64,000 bases of DNA from Mycobacterium triplex. GTDB lineage: Bacteria; Actinomycetota; Actinomycetes; Mycobacteriales; Mycobacteriaceae. A program made the position numbers and the translations under genes. Shown here piece after piece: positions 21,137-29,469 of the stretch (the stretch's first letter is position 1; each line of letters starts with the position of its first letter). The stretch is from positions 2,946,854 to 3,010,853 of the forward strand of contig NZ_HG964446.1 in the NCBI RefSeq assembly GCF_000689255.1. The letters are read 5' to 3'. The notes under the pieces were generated by a model. That model made no database searches, had not been told where the DNA came from, and worked only from the letters and a program-made list of their open reading frames with translations.

Positions 21137-22736
21137 AACGCACCTCGCCCTCCGATACCACCTCGACAACGTGGTCTCCGATCGCCACGACCGGCTGCCG
21201 GTGCCCGACGACCACGACCGTCGCCCCCGCCCGCGACCGCTCGACAATGGCCCGGAGCACCCGCTGTTCGGTGGCTGCGTCCAGGTGGGCGGTAGGTTCG
21301 TCGAGCAGCAGCACCGGGCCGGGCGATCCGAGCGCACGCGCCAGGCCCAGCCGCTGTCGCTGTCCCAGCGACAGCCCCAGGCCGTCGCGTCCCAGCGTGG
21401 TGTCCAGCCCGTCCGGCAACTCGGCCAGCACCGCGTCGAATCCCGATGCAGCGCAGGCACTTTCCATGTCGTCCAACTCCCCGAGCAGGGCCAGGTTGTC
21501 GCGGACCGTGCCGGGCACGAGCACCGGGCGTTGCGGCAGCCAGGACAGCTGGCGCCACCACGCGCTTTGTTCGAACTCGGTGACGTCGACGCCGTCGACG
21601 GTGACCCGACCCGACGACGGCACCGTGAGTCCGGCGATGACCTGCAGGGTGGTGCTCTTGCCGGCGCCGTTGCGTCCGGTCAGCACCGTCACGCGGCCCG
21701 GCGGGATCACCGCGGTCAACTCGCACGGCGAATTGCCGTCTCGCCCGGCCACACTCAGGTTCTCCACGCGGATTTCCGCGCCCCGGGCAGCGACGGTTCG
21801 GCCGCGCGGCGCCGCCGCGGTGGCTTCACCGATGAGCGCGAACGCCTCGTCGGCGGCGGTCCGACCGTCTTGCGCCGCATGGAATTCCGCGCCGATACGA
21901 CGCAGTGGCCAGTACACGTCGGGTGCCAGCAGCAGTACCGTCAACCCGGTGGCCAGGCTCATCTCGCCGAACACCAGGGGCAGGCCGATACCGACCGCGA
22001 TCAGCGCGACACCCAAGGTGGCCAGCAGCTCGAGCACCAGGGCCGACAGGAATGCGATGCGCAGCGTCGCCATCGCCGAGCGCCGATGGGCGGCGGCGAG
22101 TTCGGCGATGCGGTGTTCGGGGCCCGCGGCGCGGCCCAGCGCCCGCAGCGTGGGGATGCCGGCGATCAGGTCCAGCAGCCGCCCCTGCAGGGTCGTCATC
22201 GCGGCCAGCGCGGCGGCCGATCGCTCGGCCGTCGCCAGCCCGATCAGCACCATGAAAATCGGAATCAGCGGCAGCGTGATCACCACGATCAGCGTCGACT
22301 TCAGGTCATACAGCGCGATCACGGCCACCGTCGCCGGAGTCAGGATCGCGGCGACCAGCAGCGTGGGCAGGTAGCCGGTGAAATACGGGCGCAAGCCGTC
22401 CAGGCCGCGGGTCACCACGAGCGCGGCCGCATCCCGCTGCGCGGCCAGTTCGTCGGGTTGCCGGGCGGTGACCGCCGCCAGCACCTGGCCGTTGAGATCG
22501 GCGATCACCGCGCTGGCGCCCCGTTGACCAAGCCGCGCCTGCAGCCAGTGCGTCACCGTGCGAACGGCCCACAGCATCAACAGGATTGACAGCGGACCCA
22601 GCCAGCCCTGCAGGCCGCGGGCCGAGGGATCGGTGATGACCGTCGCGACGATCCTCGCCAGCACGATCGCCGAGCCGATCGCACAGGCGGAGATCACCAC
22701 TCCGCAGCTCACCGTTGCGGCCAAGTAGCGGCGCAA
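21123..22736 (-). CDS. cydD: ABC exporter subunit CydD
   Basis: 537-residue fused membrane/ATPase subunit partnering CydC in cytochrome bd assembly. Residues 1-310 have about six membrane segments; the ABC domain has Walker A TGRNGAGKST, signature LSLGQRQRLG and Walker B VLLLDEPTAHLD. The first canonical start is TTG 22736 (MRRYLAATV), yet the frame is open upstream with family-like sequence (APLDPRLWRAST) and no ATG, GTG or TTG, so the true start is uncertain. It follows cydB after about 56 nt. Confidence 0.9.
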   Translation of the reverse strand: MRRYLAATVSCGVVISACAIGSAIVLARIVATVITDPSARGLQGWLGPLSILLMLWAVRTVTHWLQARLGQRGASAVIADLNGQVLAAVTARQPDELAAQRDAAALVVTRGLDGLRPYFTGYLPTLLVAAILTPATVAVIALYDLKSTLIVVITLPLIPIFMVLIGLATAERSAAALAAMTTLQGRLLDLIAGIPTLRALGRAAGPEHRIAELAAAHRRSAMATLRIAFLSALVLELLATLGVALIAVGIGLPLVFGEMSLATGLTVLLLAPDVYWPLRRIGAEFHAAQDGRTAADEAFALIGEATAAAPRGRTVAARGAEIRVENLSVAGRDGNSPCELTAVIPPGRVTVLTGRNGAGKSTTLQVIAGLTVPSSGRVTVDGVDVTEFEQSAWWRQLSWLPQRPVLVPGTVRDNLALLGELDDMESACAASGFDAVLAELPDGLDTTLGRDGLGLSLGQRQRLGLARALGSPGPVLLLDEPTAHLDAATEQRVLRAIVERSRAGATVVVVGHRQPVVAIGDHVVEVVSEGEVRCARV

Positions 22737-22792
22737 CGCGGTCGACGCCCGCCACAGTCGCGGGTCCAGGGGCGCCCGGGAATTGCGTGTGT

Positions 22793-23833
22793 TCAGGACG
22801 GACGCCTTGCCAGCCCGATCGACGGCGGTATCCGGTCAGCCGAGATCCGTTGCCGGAACACCCAATACGTCCACGCCTGGTACACGACCGTCAGCGGGGC
22901 GAAGAAAGCGGTCACCCACGTCATGACCTTGAGCGTGTAGGGCGTCGACGATGCGTTATAGATCGTCAGGCTCCACTGCGTGTTCAGGGTCGAGGGCACC
23001 AAATTCGGATACAGCACACCGAACAACAAGATCACCACCGACGCGACGACCAGCGCCGTGCTCGCGAACGCCCAGCCGTCGGAGGCGCGACTCCACACCG
23101 ACGCCACCGCGCCAAGCTGCGCGACGACCGCCACCGCCAGCACCAGCCAGGTCCAGTCCTTCCCATGCGCCAGTTGCGTCCAAAGTCCAAAGACCCCAAC
23201 CAGTCCCGTGACCGGCAGCGACAGCTGCCTGGCAAACCGGTGCGCGTCGTCGCGAATCGCGCCGGAGGTCTTCAACGCGACGAACACCGCGCCGTAGAAC
23301 AAGAACAGCCCGGCTGTCGCCAAACCGCCCAGCAGCGTGTAGGCGTTGAGTACGTCGCCGATCGAGAGATGAATGTGGCCGCGGGCGTCCACCGGCAGAC
23401 CCCGTACCAGGATCGCGAACGCCACACCCCACAACACCGCGGGCAGCCAGGACCCGGCCGCAATCCCGAAATCGGCCAGGGCGCGCCATTTTGTGTCGTC
23501 GATCTTGCCGCGCCATTCGATGGCCACGGCGCGCACGATCATGCCGAACAGAATCGCGAGCAGCGGCAGATACAGCGTCGAGAACACGCTCGCATACCAG
23601 CCGGGAAACGCGGCGAACATCCCGGCACCGGCGGTGATCAACCAGACCTCGTTGCCGTCCCATACCGGGCCGATGGTGTTCAGCGCGGTGCGCCGGTGGA
23701 CTTCCGGATCGCCGGTGCCGACACGAGCGAACGGTTCCATCAGCATGCCCACGCCGAAGTCGAAGCCCTCCAGGATGAAAAAGCCCAGGAACAGCACGGC
23801 AATGATGCCGAACCACAACTCTTGCAGCGCCAT
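22793..23833 (-). CDS. cydB: cytochrome bd oxidase subunit II CydB
   Basis: 346-residue membrane subunit of the high-affinity quinol oxidase, eight to nine hydrophobic segments. Conserved WFGIIAVLFLGFF start, EGFDFGVG, NTIGPVWDGNEVWLI and WRGKIDD are family features. GGGAAGGAG precedes ATG 23833. Lies 19 nt behind cydA; same operon. Confidence 0.96.
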   Translation of the reverse strand: MALQELWFGIIAVLFLGFFILEGFDFGVGMLMEPFARVGTGDPEVHRRTALNTIGPVWDGNEVWLITAGAGMFAAFPGWYASVFSTLYLPLLAILFGMIVRAVAIEWRGKIDDTKWRALADFGIAAGSWLPAVLWGVAFAILVRGLPVDARGHIHLSIGDVLNAYTLLGGLATAGLFLFYGAVFVALKTSGAIRDDAHRFARQLSLPVTGLVGVFGLWTQLAHGKDWTWLVLAVAVVAQLGAVASVWSRASDGWAFASTALVVASVVILLFGVLYPNLVPSTLNTQWSLTIYNASSTPYTLKVMTWVTAFFAPLTVVYQAWTYWVFRQRISADRIPPSIGLARRPS

Positions 23834-23852
23834 TGGTTAACTCCTTCCCGGG

Positions 23853-25307
23853 TCAGTAGGCGAACGACAGCGGGGCGACTTCGTCTTCGCCGGGTACCTT
23901 CGGCGGTGCGGGTTCCGCGTCGTGTTCCAACGGTCCCTCGGCGATGTAGCGCTTCAGCAGAAAGAACCAGATGACCGCGAGCACCGCGTAGACCAAAGTG
24001 AACGTCACCAGCGAGGTCACCACCATGCCCGACGTGTGATCCGACACACCCTGGCTGACCGTCAGCCGCACTTGCTGGTCGCCGGTCGGGTTCGGCACCA
24101 CAAGCCATGGCTGCCGGCCCATTTCGGTGAACACCCAGCCGGCACTGTTGGCCAGGAACGGCGTGGGGATGGTCAGGAGCGCGAACCAGGAAAACCACGA
24201 TTGGGTCGGGGTGCGACCGCCGCGAGTCAGCCACAAGGTGGCCAGCGCGAACAGCACCGGGACGGCCATCAACCCGATCATCATCCGGAACGACCAATAG
24301 GTGACGAACAGGTTGGGCCGGTAGTCATTTGGCCCGAACTTGTGTTCCGAGTCTTGCTGGATATCGCGCACGCCGTGCAACGTCACACCGGTGAATTTGC
24401 TTTCGGCGAGGAACGGCAGGACGTAGGGCACCTCGATGACGCGGGTGATGCTGTCGCAGTTGTTGTGTGTACCGACCGTCAGGATGGAGAAGTCCGGATC
24501 GGTCTCGGTGTCGCACAACGATTCCGCCGACGCCATTTTCATCGGCTGCTGCTGGAACATCAGCTTGCCCTGTTGGTCGCCGGTGAAGAACAGCCCGACG
24601 GTGGCGAACAGCGCCACCCAACACCCCAGCACGGCCGCCGGGCGAAACACCGTGTCGAGGTCGACGTTCGAGGTCTTTTTCGCGCGGACCAGCCACCAGG
24701 CGCTCACGGCGGCGACGAAGGTGGCCGCGGTCAGCAGCGAACCGTTGACCGCATGTGAAAACGCCGCTCGCGCAGTGTTATTGGACAGTAACGCCGCGAT
24801 GCTGTCCAACTCGGCGCGACGGGTCGCGGGGTTGTAGTGTGCGCCGACCGGATGCTGCATGAACGAATTCGCCGAGATGATGAAGAACGCCGACACGTTG
24901 ACCGAGATGGCGACGACCCAAATGCAGGCCAGGTGCACCAACCGCGGCAGCCTGCTCCAGCCGAAGATCCACAGCCCGAGGAAGGTGGATTCGAAGAAGA
25001 ACGCGGCCAGGCCTTCCATCGCGAGTGGGGCGCCGAAGATGTCGCCGACGAACCGCGAGTACTCACTCCAGTTCATGCCGAACTGGAATTCCTGCACGAT
25101 TCCGGTGGCCACCCCGATCGCGAAATTGATCAGGAAGAGCTTTCCGAAGAATTTGGTCAGGCGATACCAGGCGGTGTTGCCGGTGGCCACCCACGCGGTC
25201 TGCATGACCGCGACCAACGGGGCCAGGCCGATCGTGAGCGGCACAAAGATGAAGTGGTAGACGGTGGTGATACCGAACTGCCACCGCGAAATGTCGACGA
25301 CATTCAT
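23853..25307 (-). CDS. cydA: cytochrome bd oxidase subunit I CydA
   Basis: 484-residue haem-bearing subunit oxidising menaquinol and reducing oxygen. RWQFGITTVYHFIFVPLTIG gives the N-terminal haem ligand region (His18), and the C-terminal half has FTEMGRQPW, a cyd hallmark. The periplasmic Q-loop is of the short type. About nine membrane segments. GGGAG lies 8 nt before ATG 25307. First gene of cydABDC; a TANNNT box (TACACT, 25343-25348) about 36 nt upstream could be its promoter. Confidence 0.97.
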   Translation of the reverse strand: MNVVDISRWQFGITTVYHFIFVPLTIGLAPLVAVMQTAWVATGNTAWYRLTKFFGKLFLINFAIGVATGIVQEFQFGMNWSEYSRFVGDIFGAPLAMEGLAAFFFESTFLGLWIFGWSRLPRLVHLACIWVVAISVNVSAFFIISANSFMQHPVGAHYNPATRRAELDSIAALLSNNTARAAFSHAVNGSLLTAATFVAAVSAWWLVRAKKTSNVDLDTVFRPAAVLGCWVALFATVGLFFTGDQQGKLMFQQQPMKMASAESLCDTETDPDFSILTVGTHNNCDSITRVIEVPYVLPFLAESKFTGVTLHGVRDIQQDSEHKFGPNDYRPNLFVTYWSFRMMIGLMAVPVLFALATLWLTRGGRTPTQSWFSWFALLTIPTPFLANSAGWVFTEMGRQPWLVVPNPTGDQQVRLTVSQGVSDHTSGMVVTSLVTFTLVYAVLAVIWFFLLKRYIAEGPLEHDAEPAPPKVPGEDEVAPLSFAY

Positions 25308-25342
25308 CGGTCAGCTCCCGTGACTGCAGCGTTCTACGACAC

Positions 25343-25348
25343 AGTGTA
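25343..25348 (-). promoter_or_regulatory. putative -10 element of cydA
   Basis: On the minus strand TACACT matches TANNNT and would start a transcript with about 30 nt of leader, which contains the GGGAG ribosome site. No good -35. The overlapping CTAC...GTAG half-sites may bind a regulator. Cotranscription from the gene upstream is an alternative. Confidence 0.3.
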
Positions 25349-25352
25349 GTAG

Positions 25353-25934
25353 TTAGGCGCTGGTGACGCCATTCCCGGGTTCTTTGCAGGCCTTACGGAT
25401 CCCGAACGACGCGATGACCTCCAGGACGCCGATGACGGCAAGCCAAATGCCGACGACGATCGCCAGGGTGATGATCGACGCGAACGGTGACGCCAGCACG
25501 ACAACGCCGGCTATCAATGTGATCGCGCCGAGGAAAATCGCCCAGCCGCGCCCCGGCAGCGCCGGATCGCTGATCGCGGAAACCGTTGTGGCAACGCCAC
25601 GGAAGATGAATCCGATGCCAACCCAGATGGCCAGCAACAGCACCGCGTAGCCCTGACCGAAGTGGCGAAATGCCAGCACGGCCAGGATCAGCGACGCGGC
25701 GCCGCTGATGAACAGCAAAATGCGACTGCCCGCCGAAACATGCAGGCTGAATGCGAATACGACTTGGGCGACACCGGTGATCAACAGATAGACACCGAAG
25801 GCGATCGCGGCGGCCAGCACGGAGATACCCGGCCACGCGAGCACCAATACGCCGACGATCAGCGTCAGGATTCCCGATGCCAGTGTGGATTTCCAGAGAT
25901 GCGGCAACATGGTTGGAACTTCGCGGGGCTGCAT
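25353..25934 (-). CDS. DUF308 (HdeD-like) membrane protein
   Basis: 193 residues from ATG 25934, almost wholly hydrophobic, with six membrane segments in three similar hairpins (SGILTLIVGVLVLAWPG, then repeats of the same build), as in DUF308/HdeD proteins. Alternative ATG at 25910 begins at MLPHLW. Function is not established; HdeD relatives have been linked to acid stress. Corresponds in position to Rv1624c and lies 45 nt upstream of cydA on the same strand. Confidence 0.82.
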   Translation of the reverse strand: MQPREVPTMLPHLWKSTLASGILTLIVGVLVLAWPGISVLAAAIAFGVYLLITGVAQVVFAFSLHVSAGSRILLFISGAASLILAVLAFRHFGQGYAVLLLAIWVGIGFIFRGVATTVSAISDPALPGRGWAIFLGAITLIAGVVVLASPFASIITLAIVVGIWLAVIGVLEVIASFGIRKACKEPGNGVTSA

Positions 25935-25975
25935 AACCTCACTGTGGCACAACGATGCGGCCGAGAATAGGGGCT

Positions 25976-27316
25976 TTAGACCGTGGCGTCGTGGGCCGTT
26001 CGGGGTGTCTCGGTGGCCATGTCAGCGGCTTCGGCGGGTGCCGGCTTGCGCCCGATCAGGTACCAGGTGTGCATCACACCTTTGCCCTTGACCTCGATGC
26101 GGCCGCGCTCCCGCAGCACGAACTCGTCCTTCAGGCGCGCGTAAACGTCCTCGGGCACTTGAATCTGTCCCACGGAGTCGGTCGATTCCATCCGGGCCGC
26201 GACATTGACCGCGTCACCCCACACGTCGTAGAAGAAACGCCGCGAGCCCACGACGCCCGCGACCACGGTGCCCGTCGCAAAGCCGACCCGTAGGGGTACC
26301 GAGAGGCCTTGTGCGTCTTTGAGTTTCGCGGCGGCAGCGACCATGTCGAGGGCAAAGTCGGCCAGTGCGTGTACGTGATCGGGCCGGGGCCGGGGGACTC
26401 CACTGACGACCATGTAGGAGTCCCCGCTGACTTTGATCTTCTCCAGTCCGTGCTTGTCGACCAGTTCGTCGAAGGTGCTGTAGACGCGGTCCAGGAATTT
26501 CACGAGGTCACAGGGCGCGGTCGAGCTTGCGCGCTCGGTGAAGCCGACCATGTCGGCGAACAGCACCGAGGCTTCTTCGTATCGGTCGGCGATGACGTCG
26601 CGCTCGGGTTCTTTGAGCCGGTCGGCGACGCTGGCCGGCAACATATTGCCCAGCAGTGCTTCGGAGCGCTCGTGTTCGGCCTCCATGACGGCCTCGGCGC
26701 GCTCGGTGTCACGCAGCGCGAACCACACCGTCACCACCACCATCGCAAACGCCGAGACGGTGGTGATGATGAAGCTCATCGTGATCGCCCACGGCGGTTC
26801 CAGGCCGGTGGAGTTGGGGACCAGGAATTGCAGGGTGACGACCAGTGCGACGCCGAGTGCGGCCAGCAGCGCCGCAAGGCCGATACGCTCGATGCCGAGC
26901 TGCAACACCACCAGGCTGGCGATTGTCACGAGGAAGTACTGCACGCCGCCGCCGGTGCCCACTTCCCAACAGGTCACGAAGACTGCCGTGTACGCAGTGA
27001 CGATAAAGGTAAGCGGCGCAACCAATTCGCCGAATCGATGCAGCCACGGCACCAACGCGAAGGTCACACCGGTAAACAGGTTGACTATCTGGATGGGGTA
27101 GGCCCCGGGCCCCGACCAGAAGCCGAGCACGGCGAATACCAGGCACACCACCACGCCCATCAAGGCGTTGATGTTGAGGACCCTGACCCGGCGGGCGTGA
27201 CTGTCGGCGTAGTGGTCGTTGCGGGCGCGATTTTTGGCCCGCACCGCCTCTTTACAGTCCGGGCGTGTCGCGCCATCCGGCCGACTTGGTGGGGCACCAC
27301 ATTTTCTAGCCGCCAC
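25976..27316 (-). CDS. cya: membrane-anchored class III adenylate cyclase
   Basis: 446 residues: a cytosolic N-terminus, six membrane segments between about 45 and 200, a linker helix and a C-terminal class III cyclase domain (about 240-425). Catalytic features are visible: metal Asp in VLFADMVGFT, Lys and Asp in LEKIKVSGDSYMV, and Asn/Arg in WGDAVNVAARME. This is the mammalian-like Rv1625c type, which works as a homodimer. GTG 27316 lies 6 nt after a TACGCT box on the minus strand, so the mRNA is probably leaderless. A cAMP-binding universal stress protein is encoded elsewhere in the window. Confidence 0.96.
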   Translation of the reverse strand: MAARKCGAPPSRPDGATRPDCKEAVRAKNRARNDHYADSHARRVRVLNINALMGVVVCLVFAVLGFWSGPGAYPIQIVNLFTGVTFALVPWLHRFGELVAPLTFIVTAYTAVFVTCWEVGTGGGVQYFLVTIASLVVLQLGIERIGLAALLAALGVALVVTLQFLVPNSTGLEPPWAITMSFIITTVSAFAMVVVTVWFALRDTERAEAVMEAEHERSEALLGNMLPASVADRLKEPERDVIADRYEEASVLFADMVGFTERASSTAPCDLVKFLDRVYSTFDELVDKHGLEKIKVSGDSYMVVSGVPRPRPDHVHALADFALDMVAAAAKLKDAQGLSVPLRVGFATGTVVAGVVGSRRFFYDVWGDAVNVAARMESTDSVGQIQVPEDVYARLKDEFVLRERGRIEVKGKGVMHTWYLIGRKPAPAEAADMATETPRTAHDATV

Positions 27317-27322
27317 GTTCAG

Positions 27323-27328
27323 AGCGTA
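27323..27328 (-). promoter_or_regulatory. -10 element for leaderless cyclase transcript
   Basis: Minus-strand TACGCT followed by 6 nt and the GTG start of the cyclase gene; no ribosome-binding sequence between. Confidence 0.45.
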
Positions 27329-27376
27329 ACCGCTGAATCCGCATATACCCAGCGTGGCGGTGAAGTCGTGGGATCG

Positions 27377-28066
27377 CTAGGACGCCCCGGGGCCCCCGGC
27401 CGGCGGTGAACCCCGCAACCGGATGTGCTTGTCACGGAGGCGACCGGATCGGTGGCCACTGGGTAGCTTCGTCGGCAATCCGGGCAGGTGGGCGATGTGC
27501 ACCCAGCCGCCGCTGGTTTGGACCACGACCGGCATGGACGCCATGGTGGCCGATACTTGGGCCTCGCGCTTTGCCTGCTCCCGGGCGATGAACAGCACAT
27601 CGAGCGGATACCACAGACCGACCCATGCCACCACCAGGAAGACACCGTTGCCGAGTAGTTCGCCCGCGAGTTCGCCGACCATCGGGCGAGTGAAAAGGTA
27701 CGACAGCGCGATTCCGATCACGAACAGCGCCGAGCCGCTGATCAGCGACCGCATGCCCTGCCGCCAGATCAGGTCGTGCTGCCGGTTGGCGCGGCGTTCG
27801 GATAACTCGCCGTAGCGGCGGACCGATGCCACCAGGTTCGCGGCCGTTTCCTCCGTGCATTCGCCGGCGATGTCCAGCACGATGCGCTGGATGCGGGATT
27901 GTTTGCGCTGGGCGAGTAGTCGTTCGACGAGTTCGTCGATGCCACTGTCGATTCGGCGCGCACCGGAGAGCAGGGCACGCTGGTCTACGGCGAACAGGTC
28001 GCTGGGGTCATCCAATTCAATGACGATGTCCGCCAACGGTTCTTGTCGATCGCGTCGTAGTTTCAC
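27377..28066 (-). CDS. hypothetical membrane protein with two central helices
   Basis: 229 residues; not recognised. A soluble N-terminal part (1-100) with a helical RRYGELSERRANRQ stretch precedes two membrane segments (about 106-124 and 132-155) and an Arg/Gly/Pro-rich tail. GTG 28066 has GGAGG 7 nt upstream, so it is preferred over the longer frame starting at 28108. It stands between the cyclase and a tiny lipoprotein-like ORF on the same strand. I know of no counterpart at this position in M. tuberculosis. Confidence 0.7.
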   Translation of the reverse strand: MKLRRDRQEPLADIVIELDDPSDLFAVDQRALLSGARRIDSGIDELVERLLAQRKQSRIQRIVLDIAGECTEETAANLVASVRRYGELSERRANRQHDLIWRQGMRSLISGSALFVIGIALSYLFTRPMVGELAGELLGNGVFLVVAWVGLWYPLDVLFIAREQAKREAQVSATMASMPVVVQTSGGWVHIAHLPGLPTKLPSGHRSGRLRDKHIRLRGSPPAGGPGAS

Positions 28067-28207
28067 ACCACAACCTCCCGCCCGACAAGACGCCGCTTCG
28101 CGCGGCATCCCCGAATACTACTGAGGTCGGCATGTGTAACTGGCGGATTCGTCGAATGCGTTGGTGTACAGGCGGTCTCAGTTGGCGGCCACCGGCCGCG
28201 GAAATGA

Positions 28208-28237
28208 CTATCCACCCCTCCGCGGAGGGGTGGATAG
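28208..28237. terminator. perfect 30-nt palindrome, probable terminator
   Basis: Two perfect 15-nt arms with no spacer (28208-28222 and 28223-28237), GC-rich in the core. It lies 11 nt beyond the stop of the 36-residue minus-strand ORF. No U-tract follows, as is common for mycobacterial terminators. Being perfectly symmetric it could act in both directions or bind a dimeric protein. Confidence 0.55.
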
Positions 28238-28248
28238 AGCCGAGCCAC

Positions 28249-28359
28249 TTAGATCGCGATGCAGGACCCGCCGGGAAGGCAGAAGCTTCCGCATCCCGAA
28301 GTGGTGAGCGGGGTGAGCACGATAACGAAGGCAACGAAAATTTTGCTGACACGCGACAC
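28249..28359 (-). CDS. 36-residue lipoprotein-like peptide
   Basis: A small ORF from GTG 28359 to TAA, preceded by GGAG with 6-nt spacing. The N-terminus is basic (VSRVSK), followed by a hydrophobic core of about 12 residues and a lipobox-like TSGC (Cys at residue 23), then GSFCLPGGSC with two more cysteines and a hydrophobic end. The -3 position is Thr rather than Leu/Val, so lipidation is not certain; a secreted peptide with a disulfide is an alternative. A perfect palindrome follows as a possible terminator. Not recognised as a known family. Confidence 0.5.
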   Translation of the reverse strand: MSRVSKIFVAFVIVLTPLTTSGCGSFCLPGGSCIAI

Positions 28360-28522
28360 GACGAACTCCACTCTGTGAGACTGGCAAAGCGTGCTTACTG
28401 TACGTCTGTCAAACAAGCCGAAAACGTGTCGCGAACCAACCGTGTTGTATTCGGGATTGCCGCGTTATTGCCGCGTTGCCGAAACGCGATCCGGCACCCG
28501 GTTTGCGCCGGGCCGGGCGCGG

Positions 28523-28596
28523 TGCCCTCGGTGAGATTCGAACTCACACTGGACGGGTTTTGAATCCGTTTCCTCTGCCAGTTGGGATACGAGGGC
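28523..28596 (-). tRNA. tRNA-Leu (anticodon CAA)
   Basis: 74-nt cloverleaf on the minus strand: acceptor GCCCTCG pairs with CGAGGGC, discriminator A; T arm GTGAG-TTCGAAT-CTCAC; anticodon loop TTCAAAA gives CAA, reading UUG (Leu). CCA is not encoded. The variable region is only 5 nt, whereas bacterial tRNA-Leu normally has a long variable arm, so the isotype rests on the anticodon. It stands alone between the tiny ORF and pdtaR. Confidence 0.88.
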
Positions 28597-28708
28597 TCTA
28601 CTTGTTATTTACCTTAAGCGGCCTCCCACCATAGAGGATCGGTGTGGGCATCCGCTCTCACTGCCCCCGATGTCGCTGGTCGTCGCGATCCACGAGAGAA
28701 TGTTCGTC

Positions 28709-29335
28709 ATGACAGGCCCCACGACCGACACCGACGCCGCTGTGCCGCGCCGGGTCCTGATCGCGGAAGACGAAGCGCTGATCCGTATGGACTTGGCCGA
28801 GATGCTGCGAGAGGAGGGGTACGACATTGTCGGCGAGGCAGGCGATGGCCAGGAAGCCGTCGAACTCGCCGAGCGGCATAAGCCCGACCTCGTGATCATG
28901 GACGTGAAGATGCCGCGCCGTGACGGCATCGACGCGGCCTCGGAGATAGCCAGCAAACGCATCGCGCCGATTGTCGTGCTGACCGCGTTCAGCCAGCGCG
29001 ACCTGGTCGAGCGGGCGCGAGATGCCGGGGCGATGGCGTACCTGGTGAAGCCGTTCACGATCAGCGACCTGATTCCGGCCATTGAGTTGGCCGTCAGCCG
29101 ATTCGGCGAGATCACCGCGCTGGAACGTGAAGTCGCGACGTTGTCCGACCGGCTGGAGACCCGCAAGGTCGTCGAACGCGCCAAGGGGCTGCTGCAGTCC
29201 AAGCAGGGCATGACCGAGCCCGAGGCGTTCAAGTGGATCCAGCGCGCCGCCATGGATCGCCGGACCACGATGAAACGCGTGGCCGAGGTCGTGCTGGAAA
29301 CCCTCGGCGGCGAGTCCGACGAGGCGTCCGGCTAG
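28709..29335 (+). CDS. pdtaR: two-component response regulator PdtaR with ANTAR RNA-binding domain
   Basis: 208 residues. Receiver domain at about 15-130 with acidic pocket (IAEDEAL), phospho-acceptor Asp in LVIMDVKMPRRDG, and Thr/Lys in VLTAF and YLVKPF; C-terminal ANTAR three-helix domain (about 145-200; ERAKGLL...EAFKWIQRAAMD). ANTAR regulators antiterminate by binding twin hairpins in mRNA leaders; the partner kinase PdtaS is not in the window. ATG 28709 (MTGPTTD) matches the Rv1626 start; the longer frame is rejected. Confidence 0.95.
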   Translation: MTGPTTDTDAAVPRRVLIAEDEALIRMDLAEMLREEGYDIVGEAGDGQEAVELAERHKPDLVIMDVKMPRRDGIDAASEIASKRIAPIVVLTAFSQRDLVERARDAGAMAYLVKPFTISDLIPAIELAVSRFGEITALEREVATLSDRLETRKVVERAKGLLQSKQGMTEPEAFKWIQRAAMDRRTTMKRVAEVVLETLGGESDEASG

Positions 29336-29359
29336 TTGTCGCGCCCCGCCCGCCGCATT

Positions 29360-29452
29360 GAGTGTGCGGTGACGGCCTGGAGTGTGCGGTCAGGCTGGCG
29401 ACACGCCGTGGCACCAATCCGTGAGCGCACACCGAAAGCCGTGAACGCACAC
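29360..29452. repeat. nested inverted repeat between convergent pdtaR and thiolase genes
   Basis: GAGTGTGCGGT occurs twice (29360-29370, 29380-29390) and near-complementary copies (GTGAGCGCACAC at 29421, GTGAACGCACAC at 29441) follow, so two alternative or nested stems of about 13 pairs can form. Placed between two gene ends pointing at each other, it may serve as a bidirectional terminator or be a dispersed repeat copy. Confidence 0.6.
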
Positions 29453-29469
29453 GCAACGAGGCTTGCGCC

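Noticed and set aside
19787..21460. Continuous 557-codon minus-strand ORF spanning cydC
   Set aside because: Only codons after GTG 21136 down to the frameshift are real CydC; before and after that it reads cydD and the ATPase half out of frame.
28132..28563. 143-codon plus-strand ORF overlapping the tRNA and the palindrome
   Set aside because: It runs through a tRNA gene on the other strand and a perfect palindrome, has no ribosome site and no recognisable domain.
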